From positions 31,262,333 to 31,326,332 of the forward strand of contig OX419756.1 in assembly GCA_948567375.1 (NCBI GenBank): a DNA stretch of 64,000 nt, read 5' to 3'. Below, piece by piece: positions 1 to 12,540 of the stretch. Under the pieces are notes generated by a model. That model had not been told where the DNA came from. It saw nothing but the letters and a program-made list of their open reading frames with translations, and made no database searches. This DNA is from Lunularia cruciata (Eukaryota; Streptophyta; Marchantiopsida; Lunulariales; Lunulariaceae). Position 1 is the first letter of the stretch, and each line of letters opens with the position of its first letter. The position numbers were made by a program, and so were the translations under genes.

Positions 1-2117
1 ATTCATACAAGAAGACAATTAACATAGATATTCAACAATATAAAATATCTTGGATGGATTTGTGTTTGCATTAGTCTAAAAATAGATTTGTAAAGTTCTG
101 TAGTGAAACATACAAATTCTTTTATTTATTGGAAAGACATTATTAAAATCCAGATTCAGATTCAATCTATGATTAATTTTTGTATAATGAAGTCTTCAAT
201 CTCATATATTACTTAGATTTAAATTACAACTCTTTCTTATAATTTTAGTATTTTTATGTTTCTTATTTAGGCTTGTTGTGTCAATCTAATAAATAATTTA
301 TGGCCTTACTAAAAAATTTAGAGAATTTTTTCAGAATTGAAATGTATTGAATATGAAGTATTCTCTTTTTTTTTAAACTTCAATTAGAATAATATAAGAT
401 ACAACATATGTAAAGTAATCAAAATTGATCTGATCAATCTTAATAATTTTCATGATATTTTTTTACATATTAGTACTTTTACATAACCTTACCAACTGCA
501 TAGATGGGAAGCACATAAGATATTCAGCAAATGGTTAAGCATATGAACATTGAAAACAGTGATTATAAATATTTATATGTATAAATTTTAGTTAAAATGA
601 AAACTAAATTTTTTAATTAAAATTATGTGTTGGAATTAAATCATTTGACAGAAATAAACAACAGATTAAAAGATAATGTGATAAAAATACATCTTCCTAA
701 AAATAATGCTATTCATTTAATCTTCCTTTTCATATTAATAGTTGAAATGAGTATAGTCACACAAAACTGTAAATATAATAATATTGAAGAAGGAATTTCT
801 GTATGTTTATTTTTAGATAAACATATTATTATTACAAAAATGCCCGCTTGGATAACTCTCCATTATTTATAGGACTGGGAGCGGCAGTTTCATGGATGGT
901 GCGGTTGGAGAGGATTTTTGGGTTCCCACATGCATCCCGTCAAGGGGCTTCGATTCACAATTAATGTTCTCCAGTTCCATCACCCACGGAGCCCTGGCCA
1001 ACCCCTTCCCGGGTATTTTTGCAATTAAAATTTTCTTTAGGGGTATTTATGTAAGTTCCCAACTTGTGGAGTATATGTGGAAATTTCCCTTGTTAAATGA
1101 CCCATTTCTGTACTCTGTACTTACACCATTGGTTGTCATAGAGCAATCCACCTCTCAGCAACGTAATTATTGGACCACATCATCAGAAATATAGGTGGAG
1201 GTGGGTCATTTTAACAAGAGGGGATCCATTTAAAAATCCTCTAACATTACAATAGTGTGATTCACAACTCGGAATTACCCAAAGAGGTGATTGTCACCTA
1301 CTACTAGGGTAGTACTTAGGGAAGGGGGATGGAAATGTCCTTGGGATGGGATAATGAATGGAGACCATGGACTAAACTATGTTTGGAGATAAAGACAACG
1401 GATGAAACTGCTTAAGGGGATGGGACAATGGATGGGGAGAGGGACTACAGACGTTGTTGGAGACGAGGGAAAAAGGTGGGTAGAGGGACTATTTATGTTT
1501 TCACGGGTCCTTTTGGCCTTGTGCATCATGCACGGGGCTAAACTAGTATTTTGTAAGAACATGAGCAGGGATTGTGCAATGAATCTCTAGGGGAATTTAC
1601 AAATATGGGTACAAAAATCTATAATATTTATAGATAAGGGCACAATTTATTTATATGTGCACTTCTTCATAGCAGAATTTCCAAATGCGGCACAGAGATC
1701 TATAATGTTTACAAAGAGATATAGTACAGCACAAACAGGCATTTTTCAAAAACTAGTTACAATTAAGGGCACATTCTTTGCATTTTTGCAATGTGCTCAT
1801 CCCACAAGAGCAACACTCCTATTTTCTTGTGTGCAGCAATAGATTTCTTGGTTTTACCATGGCCCATCTCTTACAGGTTGGAGTAAATTTTTAGTACTGC
1901 AGAAGAAGCACGCTTAGCATGTTCAAAATACTTGATTGCTATGTTAGCTTCTTATAAGTTTGTAAGTAAAAAGCCACGAATCATTTGCATTATCTGTCTA
2001 ACATGCAAAATTGAACAAGTAGAGTAGAGTTCAACCTGCAAGTTTTGAGTGTCTATCAACGATTGAAAGGATGATCTATTACACATTGTTTCATTTATTG
2101 CCCATGGTGCAACTTGC
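1..2117. other. AT-rich intergenic DNA, no recognised gene
   Basis: The first 840 bases are strongly AT-rich with only short chance reading frames. Between about 840 and 1600 the base composition is more even, and short open frames exist on both strands, but none resembles a known family or shows a convincing intron pattern. I see no RNA gene, LTR or terminal repeat here. It probably belongs to the same old repeat-derived DNA as the MULE fragment just downstream. Confidence 0.5.
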
Positions 2118-2711
2118 TTGACTTTTACAAAATCATTTCAAGTACATGGATACAATTTAGCAGAATTTGCAATGCAACTTGTTTGCAATGTTAAAAAAAT
2201 CAAGCCAAAAGACATCATCAATCATGTATGCTTTAAACTAATTGGAGAGACATCATACATGGTTGCATTGCATAGTAGGGAAGTACACACAAAAAGATCA
2301 GCCAATCAATACCAAAAGAGCTTCCAAAAAATCTCTTCACTCTTGGATGCCTTGAAAATTGCAAACCTAAGAAGTGTAGTAAATTTCCAAGTAGATTCTA
2401 GGAACTACTTCAAGCAAGCATTTATATGTCTTGCCCCTTGGCTTCAATCCTTGAATCCAAGGGGCAAGTGGCATGCTTTTCTTGACGCTATATATACAAT
2501 CAATGTATACCATGGTAGAGGAACATATCATAGTGTATGCCTTGCTATTAGTGTTCTTGATGGTGCATGTAGGCTACTTCCTGTTTCATTTGATGTAGTA
2601 CCAATCAAGAATGCAAAGAATTGGATGTATTTTTGTACATTTGTTACAAAAGCCACGGGATTTGTGAATTTAAGGATGATATCCATAATCAACAATTGTG
2701 AAAAGGTTTGA
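2118..2711 (+). pseudogene. MULE (MuDR-type) transposase fragment
   Basis: This open stretch of about 197 codons has no proper ATG at its left edge. Its second half matches the core of MULE-family transposases: an aspartate-containing segment (LDAIYTINVYHGRG) leads into SVLDGACRLLPVSFDVV, then KNAKNWMYF, which corresponds to the family pattern of a DG-x-P-(L/V)-(A/S)-F strand followed by a tryptophan helix. The piece that would follow the next catalytic aspartate is missing, and the frame stops soon after LRMISIIN. No zinc-finger C-terminus or terminal inverted repeats were found nearby, so this is a truncated relic. The family call rests on motif resemblance read by eye. Confidence 0.55.
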
Positions 2712-4657
2712 AACTACAAAGCGAGCAATGAATTTATTGACTTATTGTTTAATTTATGCTCATTACATTGGTCAATAAAGATAAATTGTAGTGCCAAAAC
2801 ACAAGTTGTAGAAAGCAACCAAGGTGCACAAAGTTATTATATAGTCAAATTTTCTTATGTATCCATCCTCTAACAAGTTATATGTTTTGATTCTTCTCAT
2901 GATTAAAATTCTGGAAGACATTGCAATTAGTTGTAGATAAAAAAAATGGGACATTAAATACACTTCATTGTTATGCTCATTGGTTTCTATATCCATGCTT
3001 GCTAACTTCATTCCTTTCAATTGCAATTGCATTCCTTTTTTAGGTTGTCACATTTTGGAAATTTTAGGCAAGTATGTTTTCTTGATGCATTCATGCATCT
3101 ATAGTTCTTATAACTTTTATTCTCTTCTAGATCCTTGCAAGTCTCTTCTTCCCAACATAATAGTTTAGTGTCAAGCTATTCAATCAGGTTTGCTTCTTCC
3201 ATTTGAAATTTTATCTTGGTTTCCTCCCATAGCTATAGTTTGAGTAGGACAAATCTTGTCTCTAGATCCATCTTGAATTTCTCCTTTTGTGATTTAAAAT
3301 GTTTTTGAAGTTTATTTTGTAGTGCTTTCTCTTATATAACATTCATAAAACTTTTGTGACATTTTCCTTTCTTTTTGGATTTTGTGAAGCTTTTTGTGGT
3401 TCATCTTACTATTTCTCTGAGAAATATCCTATAAATATAGATTCTTTTTGGACCTTATATTGAGTAACAACACCAAGCGGAGCAGTTATACTATGACTCC
3501 AACTTTTGAACAAGCCAATATTGCCATGGCTACGTGATTAAAGTACAATTTACCTTAGAAGATCTAGATGAGACTTTAGGTGCAAAAGTACAGTTATTTT
3601 AGAGCACTTTACTTTAGGCTCCTAAAGGAAGCAAGTCTTTACCTTGTGGCCTTCTTTGAAAGCTTTTTTCTAAGATTTTTTTTGAGAGCCTTGGAACTTA
3701 TACTTTACTTTAAGGAAGGAGGTCCTTTCCACTTTGGCCTTCTTTGAGAGCTCCTTTTTGAGATTTATGTAAGAGCATTTATCTTCTTTTGCATCTTCAT
3801 TCAAAGCTCTTTCTTGTATGCTTCCAAGCATGAGATTAGTGAGCTACACACATTGATTGACTGACTAGATTAGTAGATTTTTGGACCTTTGGGATGTTGT
3901 AATTTGGCAAAGCACTAATATATTCATTTTAATGTTTTACAAGGCATCATAAATTCAATGGAGTCAAAAATTCCTACTGCACATCATTGCTCTTGTGTTT
4001 GTCATATAGCTCAATGGCAAGATTTGGGCAGCTGCAAAAGCACTAACAAGCAATGTATTTAAAACTTCAATAACTCAGATTATAGAGATGAATGAGGAGG
4101 CTGATTCATATCTGCACAGAATATCATTACCAATTTGGACGCTTAGCCTTGCTCTAGTTCCATGATTTGGCATATTGACATCAAATATGTTTGAATCTAC
4201 AAAACCCTTGGATCTCGGAAGCAATGGAGGCTGAGCAGCTTGAAGCAATTATGCAAGTTGTGCATAAGCCTGGTATGCTCATCCACAAGCTTCACATGGA
4301 GCTAGCAAACACTAGCAAGGTGAGTTTGATCCTAGAAAATGTTCATTCAAAAATTCAACAAAATTTTCAAGATGCATGCATTTGTACAATGTTGTAGTTC
4401 GGTCCTAGCAACTTTGAAGTTATGCATCAAAGCAATAGTGGATTTTGTGTTCTTTATCTATCTGAATGTTAGTGTTCATGTAAAGCTTTTCAACAATACA
4501 AACTTCCATGCATCCATGCATATGCAGTTGCAAGGAAAGCACACCAATCACCCTTTGACTTAGTGCACACATCTTATCTGATTTCAGAACTTAAAAAAAG
4601 CATGAAATAAAGTTGTTATTGCAGTAGACTTGAAAACTGGTGTGGAGGACAATCTCA

Positions 4658-4695
4658 ATTCACTAGAGGACAATCTCAATTGTCCTCTAGTGAAT
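4658..4695. repeat. Perfect 16-bp hairpin
   Basis: The arms at 4658-4673 and 4680-4695 are exact reverse complements around a six-base loop. The 14-base block just left of the hairpin (GAGGACAATCTCAAT) recurs within it, so the palindrome may have grown by a short templated duplication. No gene lies close enough to treat it as a terminator. Confidence 0.75.
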
Positions 4696-4867
4696 ATCAA
4701 GCAAGCGGGTAGACCCAAGAAAATCAGAATTTGAAGTGATGGACAAATAGCTTTGGAAGATCAGCTTTCTGGTGGCAAATGCAGGGAAGAAAAGGCAAAA
4801 TAGTCAAACATGTGACAATGGCCATGTTGTATAGTAGTGTTTGCGCTAAGCCATAATAAAGTGTGCC

Positions 4868-5025
4868 TTTGTTTGGAAATATTTTTAAACTATGCATTTC
4901 TTAGTGAATATTATGCACTTCGCACTCTTTTGTAAATATTATGCATTTGTTTGGAAATAATCTTAAACTATGCATTTGTTTGTGAATATTATGCACTTCG
5001 CACTCTTTTGTAAATATTATGCATT
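4868..5025. repeat. Two-copy tandem repeat, 78-base period
   Basis: Two consecutive 78-base units beginning TTTGTTTGGAAATA are nearly identical, differing at a handful of bases. The unit is AT-rich and contains ATGCATTT and TTATGCACTTCGCACTC. It has no coding content. Confidence 0.75.
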
Positions 5026-6852
5026 TCTATGCCCGTATATGTGAAGTCCCTAATATCTAAATCTACTGCTGCCATAGTGTAGTTGGTGGACACACTTGAA
5101 CTCTTTTCCTTTGCCAATATTTATCGGATCCCTTTCTGTTTGTCGCTAACAAGTCTTAGGATATGGTACAGTCGACTTTCTCCTATTGCTAATGGTCGGT
5201 AGTAACTCAAAAGGTAATCATCAGTGAAGAATAGCGAAAAAAAAGTAAATGAAATGTTTATTTTCAAAAATAAGCTATCTCTGAAAAATTATGGTTCATT
5301 TAATTTTATTATTTTGTTAAACAGTTACTTGTATTGAAATGTTGTAATGGTTACTGAATGTAAATTTCTCTCTAAAACTGAAATTAATCTCACTTGGTTT
5401 TGATGTGATCATTATAACGTGATTATTTCCTCAACTCTTCTCAACCTCATCTCAACAATATATAATCCTACGATTAGAAACTGCTAAGCAACTCTTTTCC
5501 ATTCGAGTAGTAATAAGTAAGGTTATTGAGAATCTTTTTGGTATCATCTGAAGTAGATAATCATAATTTTAACTTTTCAAATTTTTTTAAATACAATAAT
5601 TTATCTCACTGGGTGCAAACTAGGCGTATTATTTAGGATTTTTATTTTCTTTCTCATCAATAAGAAAAATATTAATAATATTTATATATCCTCTAATTTT
5701 TTTGAATATACCTCAAGTGAATGACAATACTTCAAGTCACAGTTGAATTTTTTTCTTGATTAAAATGGTAACTATAAGATGACTATTAATACTTGTATAT
5801 TTTTTAATTTTATCCTTTACATTTCACTCTTTTAGGTATGTAGGATTACTAATTTTATTTTCAATATTATCTCAGGTGAAATAGTCATATCAGTAATTTG
5901 TAGTCAAAAAACTTTACTAAACTCAACTTTTGAGAAATAGATTATTAATGAGGACATTCTCTTTACCCTTCAATGAGTCTTGGAGGGTCAATAGTAATAA
6001 ACTTTCATAGACAGAATCACTCCCGTATATCAAACAGAACTTGCTTTCCTTGAGGATGATATTACTTTAACTACCATGGAAAGCATTCCACCACAATTTT
6101 GGCATCACGCATTTATAGTTCTAGATCGGCCATAGTCCAAATTGAAGTAAAAAGATAGCAAACCCAAGGAAAAGGAAATCGATAGTATCATTAAGAAAGG
6201 TACAAGAAAGTACTTGTGTGCTTGTATGGGCTCTTTCTGATAATTATGTAAATTTATGGTTTCATATATTATCAATTAACTCGAAGAAAACTCTCCAACA
6301 AAAAAATAATCTTTTAATGATTTACCTTTGTCCCCCACATGGATCCATACCATGGAGAACTGAGGTCTTTAACAATTAGATAAAATAATGTTATAAACTA
6401 ACTTTTAGAGATAGTCGACGCAATTCGGATATCTTCTGTAGGCACTCTAACGATGATATGAGGCCGGACCGTACAGGAGAACCACATGGAAGGTCCCTTG
6501 TCCAATCGCTAACATAGTTGCATTAGGTGGACCCACCTGCATTCATTCCCTTCTACTGCCAATGCTTGCCGGCTCCCTCCAACTGCGCTTATTGACACTG
6601 ACCCCTGACTGTTCACACATGCAGGTGGAACAGTTTAACTGACGTAATATATAGCTATTACTTCACTTACGAGAACCCAGATGAATATAAACCTATCGAG
6701 AGTACCAATTTCCCCTGATTCTGTGGGGAAATCCGGAAAGGATTTTGTCTGCATCCTCGTGCTCGTTCAGAGAGAATTTTGGTTCTGAAGGTGTGCGTTC
6801 TCTCGTAGTCTCTTTGATCTTTGGTCTTACCGAAGCGACCGCCTTACGGGAG

Positions 6853-9375
6853 ATGGCATCTGGGGAGGTTTTTGCACCAGCTCCGGCTGGTGTGTATGAA
6901 AATGTGAGGACAGTGGAATCTCAGCTCTCAAGTTGCAAAATATCCACTCTTCCGGAGAGGTATGTGTGGTCCACTACAGCACAGGATAACCTTTGTGGCG
7001 TGAGGAGCGAGGCAATTTCCAAGGAGAGAGAGGAAGTAAAGCAGTTGTCGATTCCCGTGATAGATATGTCAGTTCTGGCTGGAGGGGACATTGAGAGTCG
7101 AAAACGGATTGCAAAGGAAATGGGCAAAGCTTGTGCGGAGTGGGGATTTTTCCAGGTGGTGAATACTGCCGTTTCGCGGGCGGTTTTGGACCACTGTGAT
7201 GCGCAGGGACGGGAGTTCTTCAACCTCCCTGTGGAAGTGAAGGAGAAAGCAAAGGAACCTCTGGGAAAGCCATTGTTTGGTTACAGTGGAAGGCTTCAAG
7301 GGTTGGAGTCTAAAGTTCCGTGGGTGGAGTACTTGGGCGAGTACCACAATCCAGTGCAAGGAGTGGAAAATATTGCAACGCAGGTTTGGGAGGATGGAAA
7401 TCCTTTGTTCTGGTACGTAATTAGCTTCTAGTTCTGAGCATCTCATGGCATGATCTTTAGCGCGGGCTGAGTATGTAGCACTTCAGTGTTGCTCAAATCA
7501 GATAATGGTTGGAATGCAAGCTGCACTCCTTTCTTTGTCCGTGCATTCGCATCCCTAGGCAATGTCTAGGGAATTGTCCTTGGCACGCTATTTGCAGCCA
7601 TGACTTAGATATCTACTTCTCTTCCGGGTTCTGAACTTGAAGTGTTTCATTTAATCTATTGAACTACTTGTCCACTTGTTGCACGAATGGATAGCCTGAG
7701 GTAGAATATCTGTTTTTAAATTGCTATGAATTACCCACCAGTTCTTTTCAACATCTTAAGTGGAGATATCGCCAGAGGATGTGATCACTACTTCATGTTC
7801 TACACCTCTGTCTTCTCTAAGCATTTACACGGTACTACCTGTTCTGGCCACGGATAGATATCCCGAGGTAGAGTATGTCTTTTAAAACTGCTGCAAACTA
7901 CCTACCAGTTCCTTTAAACATCTTAAGCGGATAAACGGCAGAAGATGTGATCACTATTTCATGTTCTGCACCTTCTGTCTTCTTCAGCATTTACACGGTA
8001 ATGCGTGTACTAGCTGTCCTCGGGCTCTCTCTGGCCGTTGCTTGAGTTCTACATTTGAAGACTAAGCTGAAAAAAAGAGTTGTTTCAGAAAGTGCACATC
8101 TCGCGTCTACGGCGTGCTTCCTCTCGCAGCCAGGAATATCGTGAGTTCGGCCGACACTAATGAGTACGGAATAGCACTATACCTCACTACCGACCGGCGG
8201 GTAGAGAAGGGCATGTCGTTGCTGCTTTAAGCACGCGAGTTCTGATTCTGACCTGTGGAGGACACGTATCTATTGAGAAACATTAACTCAACTTGCAGGG
8301 AGTTGATATGGTTAGCGGTGTTGTAGGTTTTCATTCCTCTTGTCTCTGAACAAGTTTTTCATATTGCTTCGAGCCTGAAGGTGTATGTCGATCGATTGGT
8401 GTCATCGACCTTTCGCCTGAAGCTACTTGATGTAGTGTGGCTAGAATACTATTCACTCCTCAAACAAGAGGAAGGTACTCCCACTTAGCTGACTTTTCTG
8501 CCTGCAGCAAAACTATTCAGGAGTACTGCACGGCAGTTGAGCAACTTGGAGTGCTCATATTGGAATTATTGTCCGAGAGTCTTGGTCTGCCTAAAGAGTT
8601 CTACTCTCAGCACTTCAAAAAATCGACAAATTATATGGGGTCTTGGCGATTCAACCATTATCCTCCCTGTCCGAAGGCATCTCAGACCTTGGGGCAGGGA
8701 CCCCATCGGGATCCGGATGTCTTGACAGTTCTAAAGCAGGACAATGTGGGTGGTCTGCAAGTGCGGAAAGGCAACACGTGGGTGACTGTCGAGCCTTTGC
8801 CAGGGGCCCTCATTATCAACGTTGGAGACGTTCTGCAGGTAATGGATCTGGTCTTTACTTTGTTATGCTTGTATGTAGTATATGCGAAACCAGAGTATCT
8901 CTTGTCAGCTAGTTTATTCGATATCTAAAAGAGCACGTCATTTCAAACCGTTCTGGCAGAGAGGTAAAAGTCTGCGAGTCTTTACCACTCAATGGGGCTT
9001 ATCTTGTGTATATAGTTTGGAAGTACATAAAAAATGTCCACATCAAGTAGTCAATTCAGCCTGGTCCCGGACATACATTACAATATGTTCTAATTTGTTG
9101 GCTTGAAGGCTTGGAGCAACGACAGATTCACAAGCGTGGAGCACCGGGCGTTGGTGAACCAGGATTCCGACCGGCTTTCTGTTGTTTACTTCTTTGTACC
9201 AGACCCAACGCTGGAAATTTCAGCACCTTCAGAGCTCCTAGGAGAGAGCCAGGAATCTACGTACATGCCTTTCAACTACGCAGATTTCTTGGGCAACCTA
9301 TTCAAGAGTCGTGTCACGGGCGACTTCAGCAAGAATTCTTTAGATTATGTGCGCCGAGAAACAGCAAACCCGTAA
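6853..9375 (+). CDS. 2-oxoglutarate/Fe(II)-dependent dioxygenase (DOXC class)
   Basis: Three exons, 6853-7412, 8508-8838 and 9109-9375, joined at GT-AG introns that keep frame, encode about 385 residues, a normal length for the family. Enzymes of this class couple oxidation of 2-oxoglutarate to hydroxylation or desaturation of small molecules in the cytosol. The N-terminal DIOX_N part includes IPVIDMS and EWGFFQVVN. The catalytic core shows the iron ligands H253, D255 (GPHRDPDVLT) and H309 (SVEHRALVN), and the 2-oxoglutarate-binding R319-x-S321. YPPCPK and GDVLQAWSNDR fit the plant gibberellin-oxidase-like and flavonoid-oxidase-like branch. The LG-x-GPH-x-DP segment is most like GA20-oxidase types, but the substrate cannot be assigned. 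The ATG at 6853 was chosen because upstream in-frame sequence lacks another ATG. A TATA-like box lies about 170 bases upstream. Intron 1 is long (1,095 bases) and contains a tandem duplication. Confidence 0.88.
7689..8005. repeat. Tandem duplication of about 165 bases inside dioxygenase intron 1
   Basis: Two consecutive units, starting at about 7689 and 7852, share blocks such as GAGGTAGA, CATCTTAAG, GATGTGATCACTA and CATTTACACGGTA in the same order and spacing. They are diverged by point changes and small indels. The duplication is confined to the intron and leaves both splice sites intact. Confidence 0.7.
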
Positions 9376-10866
9376 GAATCTGGCACAGAATTGTCGACGT
9401 CCTTCTGAAGCGTTTTACCTACCTAGTAGGGGTGACTGTTATGGTTATGGTCTGTGATACCACAACCTGAAGGTCTATGTACATACGAGGAGTTCCACTT
9501 TTCATTTAGCCCCGGAGACCAACACATCAACATGTTTACTTCATAAATGAAATTGCTATAGAGCTATGTATCATACGAACTAGTAAAGCTCAAAGGACAC
9601 TGTTTCTCGAGAACCAGGATGCGAAGTCATCTCTCTTGTTTGTACCGTTAGTTGTTAGCTGATGCATGAGGCGTATCACTCTATATCTACACAGGTTACC
9701 CTCGTAAGAAGTCATCACACGAGTTGATGACTAGCTATTGGTTTGGCAGTACCGGAGCTGCACTATCAAACTCACCATCCTCCTCCTACCTCCATGCCCA
9801 TTTTGGGATCTATGACTAACCTTCCACAATGTAGATGCTTGTCACGATTTGAATGTCCATCTCAGATCTCATCACCTGGTATTTCTACCTATTGATACAA
9901 GCATCCAGTCGCTAGCAGATGGAAAAAGACGGGAGAGGACGAGAACCTGAATTAGTACTCTACTACCATTATCTGTATAGCCAGGGTTCCAGGAAAAAGT
10001 GGAAAAGGAAGAAATTTGCTTGGCACTGGAACACACTGAAACAGAGCGTATTGCACGTCTGTGAGTCAAGTATATGACGCTCATTTTGTTGATGCTGAAC
10101 AGAAGAGGCAGACTCCCAACGAACGAGATCTTGCGCACTAGATTATCCTTAACCAGAGTCCCTCTTTGAAAAGTACAGTAAACCGGACGTGTTGTGGTTG
10201 TCTGCCGGTTCATCCAGTTCAGGGTTTCCACATCAGCGTGTGACATCCAGCTGGATTGGAGCCCACGACAATGCAGGCGGTAACATGGTAGATTGGCGGG
10301 AAGGGTGACATGATCATTGGGCGTTTTAGAACACGCGCGAATACCCAAACATTGCACCGTTCAGAAACACTCTTCTATTATCGGGAGAATTTGAGCGCAG
10401 ACAAGACCATATTCAATCGAGAGCTTCTTTTCTGTCTTCAGTGCTCTACAGGATACTACTTTCTTGTGGCCGCACGTCGTCGCAGTTCCCTGGCTGCAGT
10501 TCTCCGAGTGATCTTACTTTCTTGCGGCGCTGCGTCTGTCGAAGGTCATGAGCTAGAAATTTTGAATTATTTGATCTGCCACGCTCATTGTGTTGGCCGC
10601 CTTACCAATTGCTTTCATGCGAGCTCCGAGACCAGGAGGTCAAATAAGTCACAAAGGTGGCTGGAGCGAGGTCGTCTGAGTATTCTCCAAAATATAAATG
10701 CAGTCTGTCGGACTCACTCTATAGCGGTGTAGTACAGATTGCAGATTAGCGTGACGGCCTCAACAATCTTGCTAGTAAGATCACGGGAAGTGAACCTGGC
10801 AAGCGGGTTACTAACTTTGACTAACGTTGACACACCTTGAGATTAAGCGCACGCTGGGCGTTATCA
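9376..10866. other. Intergenic region between dioxygenase and GT61 genes
   Basis: This contains the presumed 3' untranslated region of the dioxygenase and the promoter and leader of the GT61 gene. Overlapping open frames on both strands (around 9872-10732) have no recognisable domain and look like chance. A short imperfect direct repeat around 10451-10545 repeats CTTTCTTG followed by a GC-rich block twice. Confidence 0.4.
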
Positions 10867-12540
10867 ATGCTACCAGTTGAGATTTCATCAAATTTTAGGC
10901 CAGCGAAATGGGGCTCAAGATCCTGTCAATTTTTGGCGGTTTTTCTCGGGTTGGCAGCAATAACGCTGAGCACTTTCTACGACACGGTCATGCTTACGAG
11001 GAATGCAATCTATCAAGTTCCCATGGAGGACATTTCGATGTCTTCCATTCCTACTTCTGGTACTTCCCAAATTCTTGAAACCAATTCTCCTCTTTCGTCT
11101 TCTTGTAGTTGTGCCCAGTTCCCAAGTCGATCAAACCGAATCTCCCATCAGAATGCATCATTTCAGTCATTTCCCTATATCACGTTAGAACAGGCTTACT
11201 TTCAAAAGATGCGCACAACGGATGTTTCCCAGATTGTAGAGAAAATTCCCATGCAGGAAAGGGAAAATTTCAAGAGTCAATTCTTGCCAAACACCAATTT
11301 TATGAATTACCCTCTTTTGGCCATGGAGAAAGTTTGTATGGATCCCACCGGAGCACTCCTGCTCATTGGAACCAGTCAAGAGGAGATCGAGCCAAATATC
11401 ACTGGGAAAACAGCAATTTCTGAGCTTTATTACCTCTGGAGGGAGATATACAATTGCAGTGGAAACATCAGCTCAGATCACTGTGTAGGAGTGACCTACT
11501 CGGAAGCCCTCCCACTGGAGCATAGCTACGTTCCAGGCAACACGGCGCACTTCCTCCCATACACAAGCAATCCGATGCACAACTGGGCAGAGCGCACTTG
11601 GCCTTTCACAATGGCGTCCACGCCTCCAATTCAACACACTGTCCCATTTCCTATCAGTCACTACATCATCCACAGGTTCGGTAAATGGCTACTTGAAAGC
11701 CAGCATTCACCAGATCGGGCGCAGATGCTCTGGCAATTCAGAATGCTCATGGAGATATCTGGAGATTCCTCTCCAGACTATCTTACGGTGAAAAATCAGT
11801 CTAAACCAGTGTGTTTTGACCGCCTCTTGCTTCAGATGCATACCAGAGATCGGATAGACGAGACTCGAATTCCTGATCCGATCGCAGGAGCTGGAGTCAG
11901 GAAATATCGAGCGGCAATCTATGATTTTTTCAAATTTTCTGAACTTCCCCAGGTAAAACTGCCGCCAGAGAAACTCAGGGTCGTCTATTACGGCCGCAAT
12001 GATACGTCCAGAAGGAGAGTGATGAATTCCGAAGAAGTGATTAAATATCTACGTAACTTCACTAGACCGCCTTTGGAAGTATACTACTTGGACGAGATGT
12101 TGGCAAGCGGGAAGACGAATTACAGCTTCCCGGAAGTCGTCAGACTGATGTCGCAAACAGACATTTTCGTCGTAGCCCATGGGGCTAACACATGGTCTAC
12201 ATTTTTGCTTCCAGATGGAGCAGGAGTGGTCGAAATCATCGGCCCTTGCAATTGGAGCTCATACAACTACAGTGATCTGCGAACTGTACATACCTGGATG
12301 CATGTCAATGCGGTTGCTAGCAGGCTGAAACACGACACAAGCAACCCGTTTGAAGACATAGTTCCCAACCCCCGCCGAGGAAATACAACACTTTGCAAGA
12401 ACCCTTACACCGGCGTTCCAGATTACACCATAGATCTCGACAAGTTGGGAGATGTCATTCACTCTTTTGCCTACCCCGACCGACCTGGGGATCACTTGAC
12501 ACAGCATTGGTTGTATGATTGGGATTCTTCCCTGGTGTGA
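10867..12540 (+). CDS. GT61-family glycosyltransferase, single-pass Golgi type II protein
   Basis: An intronless frame of 557 codons starts at the first ATG. A hydrophobic stretch at about residues 21-37 follows a basic N-terminus, as in Golgi type II transferases, and is followed by a serine-rich stem. The catalytic region matches the GT61/EOGT-like fold (DUF563). VVYYGRNDTSRRRV at about residue 367 is the nucleotide-sugar region, and DIFVVAHGANTWSTFLLPDG leading to GVVEIIGP at about residue 432 is the family's hallmark C-terminal block. Plant members add xylose or arabinose to xylan or beta-xylose to N-glycans; others modify serine/threonine on secreted proteins. Which acceptor is used here cannot be told from sequence. 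Several N-x-S/T sites occur in the lumenal part. Upstream in-frame codons lack an ATG, which fixes the start. Confidence 0.85.
   Translation: MLPVEISSNFRPAKWGSRSCQFLAVFLGLAAITLSTFYDTVMLTRNAIYQVPMEDISMSSIPTSGTSQILETNSPLSSSCSCAQFPSRSNRISHQNASFQSFPYITLEQAYFQKMRTTDVSQIVEKIPMQERENFKSQFLPNTNFMNYPLLAMEKVCMDPTGALLLIGTSQEEIEPNITGKTAISELYYLWREIYNCSGNISSDHCVGVTYSEALPLEHSYVPGNTAHFLPYTSNPMHNWAERTWPFTMASTPPIQHTVPFPISHYIIHRFGKWLLESQHSPDRAQMLWQFRMLMEISGDSSPDYLTVKNQSKPVCFDRLLLQMHTRDRIDETRIPDPIAGAGVRKYRAAIYDFFKFSELPQVKLPPEKLRVVYYGRNDTSRRRVMNSEEVIKYLRNFTRPPLEVYYLDEMLASGKTNYSFPEVVRLMSQTDIFVVAHGANTWSTFLLPDGAGVVEIIGPCNWSSYNYSDLRTVHTWMHVNAVASRLKHDTSNPFEDIVPNPRRGNTTLCKNPYTGVPDYTIDLDKLGDVIHSFAYPDRPGDHLTQHWLYDWDSSLV

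Larger units (their letters stand above)
2712..6852. other. AT-rich intergenic DNA and dioxygenase upstream region
   Basis: Only short frames occur here. The stretch holds a perfect hairpin (4658-4695) and a 78-base tandem duplication (from 4868), listed separately. A short open frame at about 4191-4397 has no recognisable domain. The last 200 bases before the dioxygenase ATG contain a TGACGT element next to an ATATATAG box (about 6638-6656) and an AATATAAA box near 6684. These are plausible promoter elements for the downstream gene, but the transcription start cannot be fixed from sequence. Confidence 0.45.

Noticed and set aside
627..872. Open frame of about 81 codons at the left edge
   Set aside because: AT-rich composition, no domain, no flanking signals; expected by chance in such DNA.
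9872..10732. Overlapping frames on both strands between the dioxygenase and GT61 genes
   Set aside because: No recognisable motif, mutually overlapping, and located where promoter and untranslated sequence are expected.
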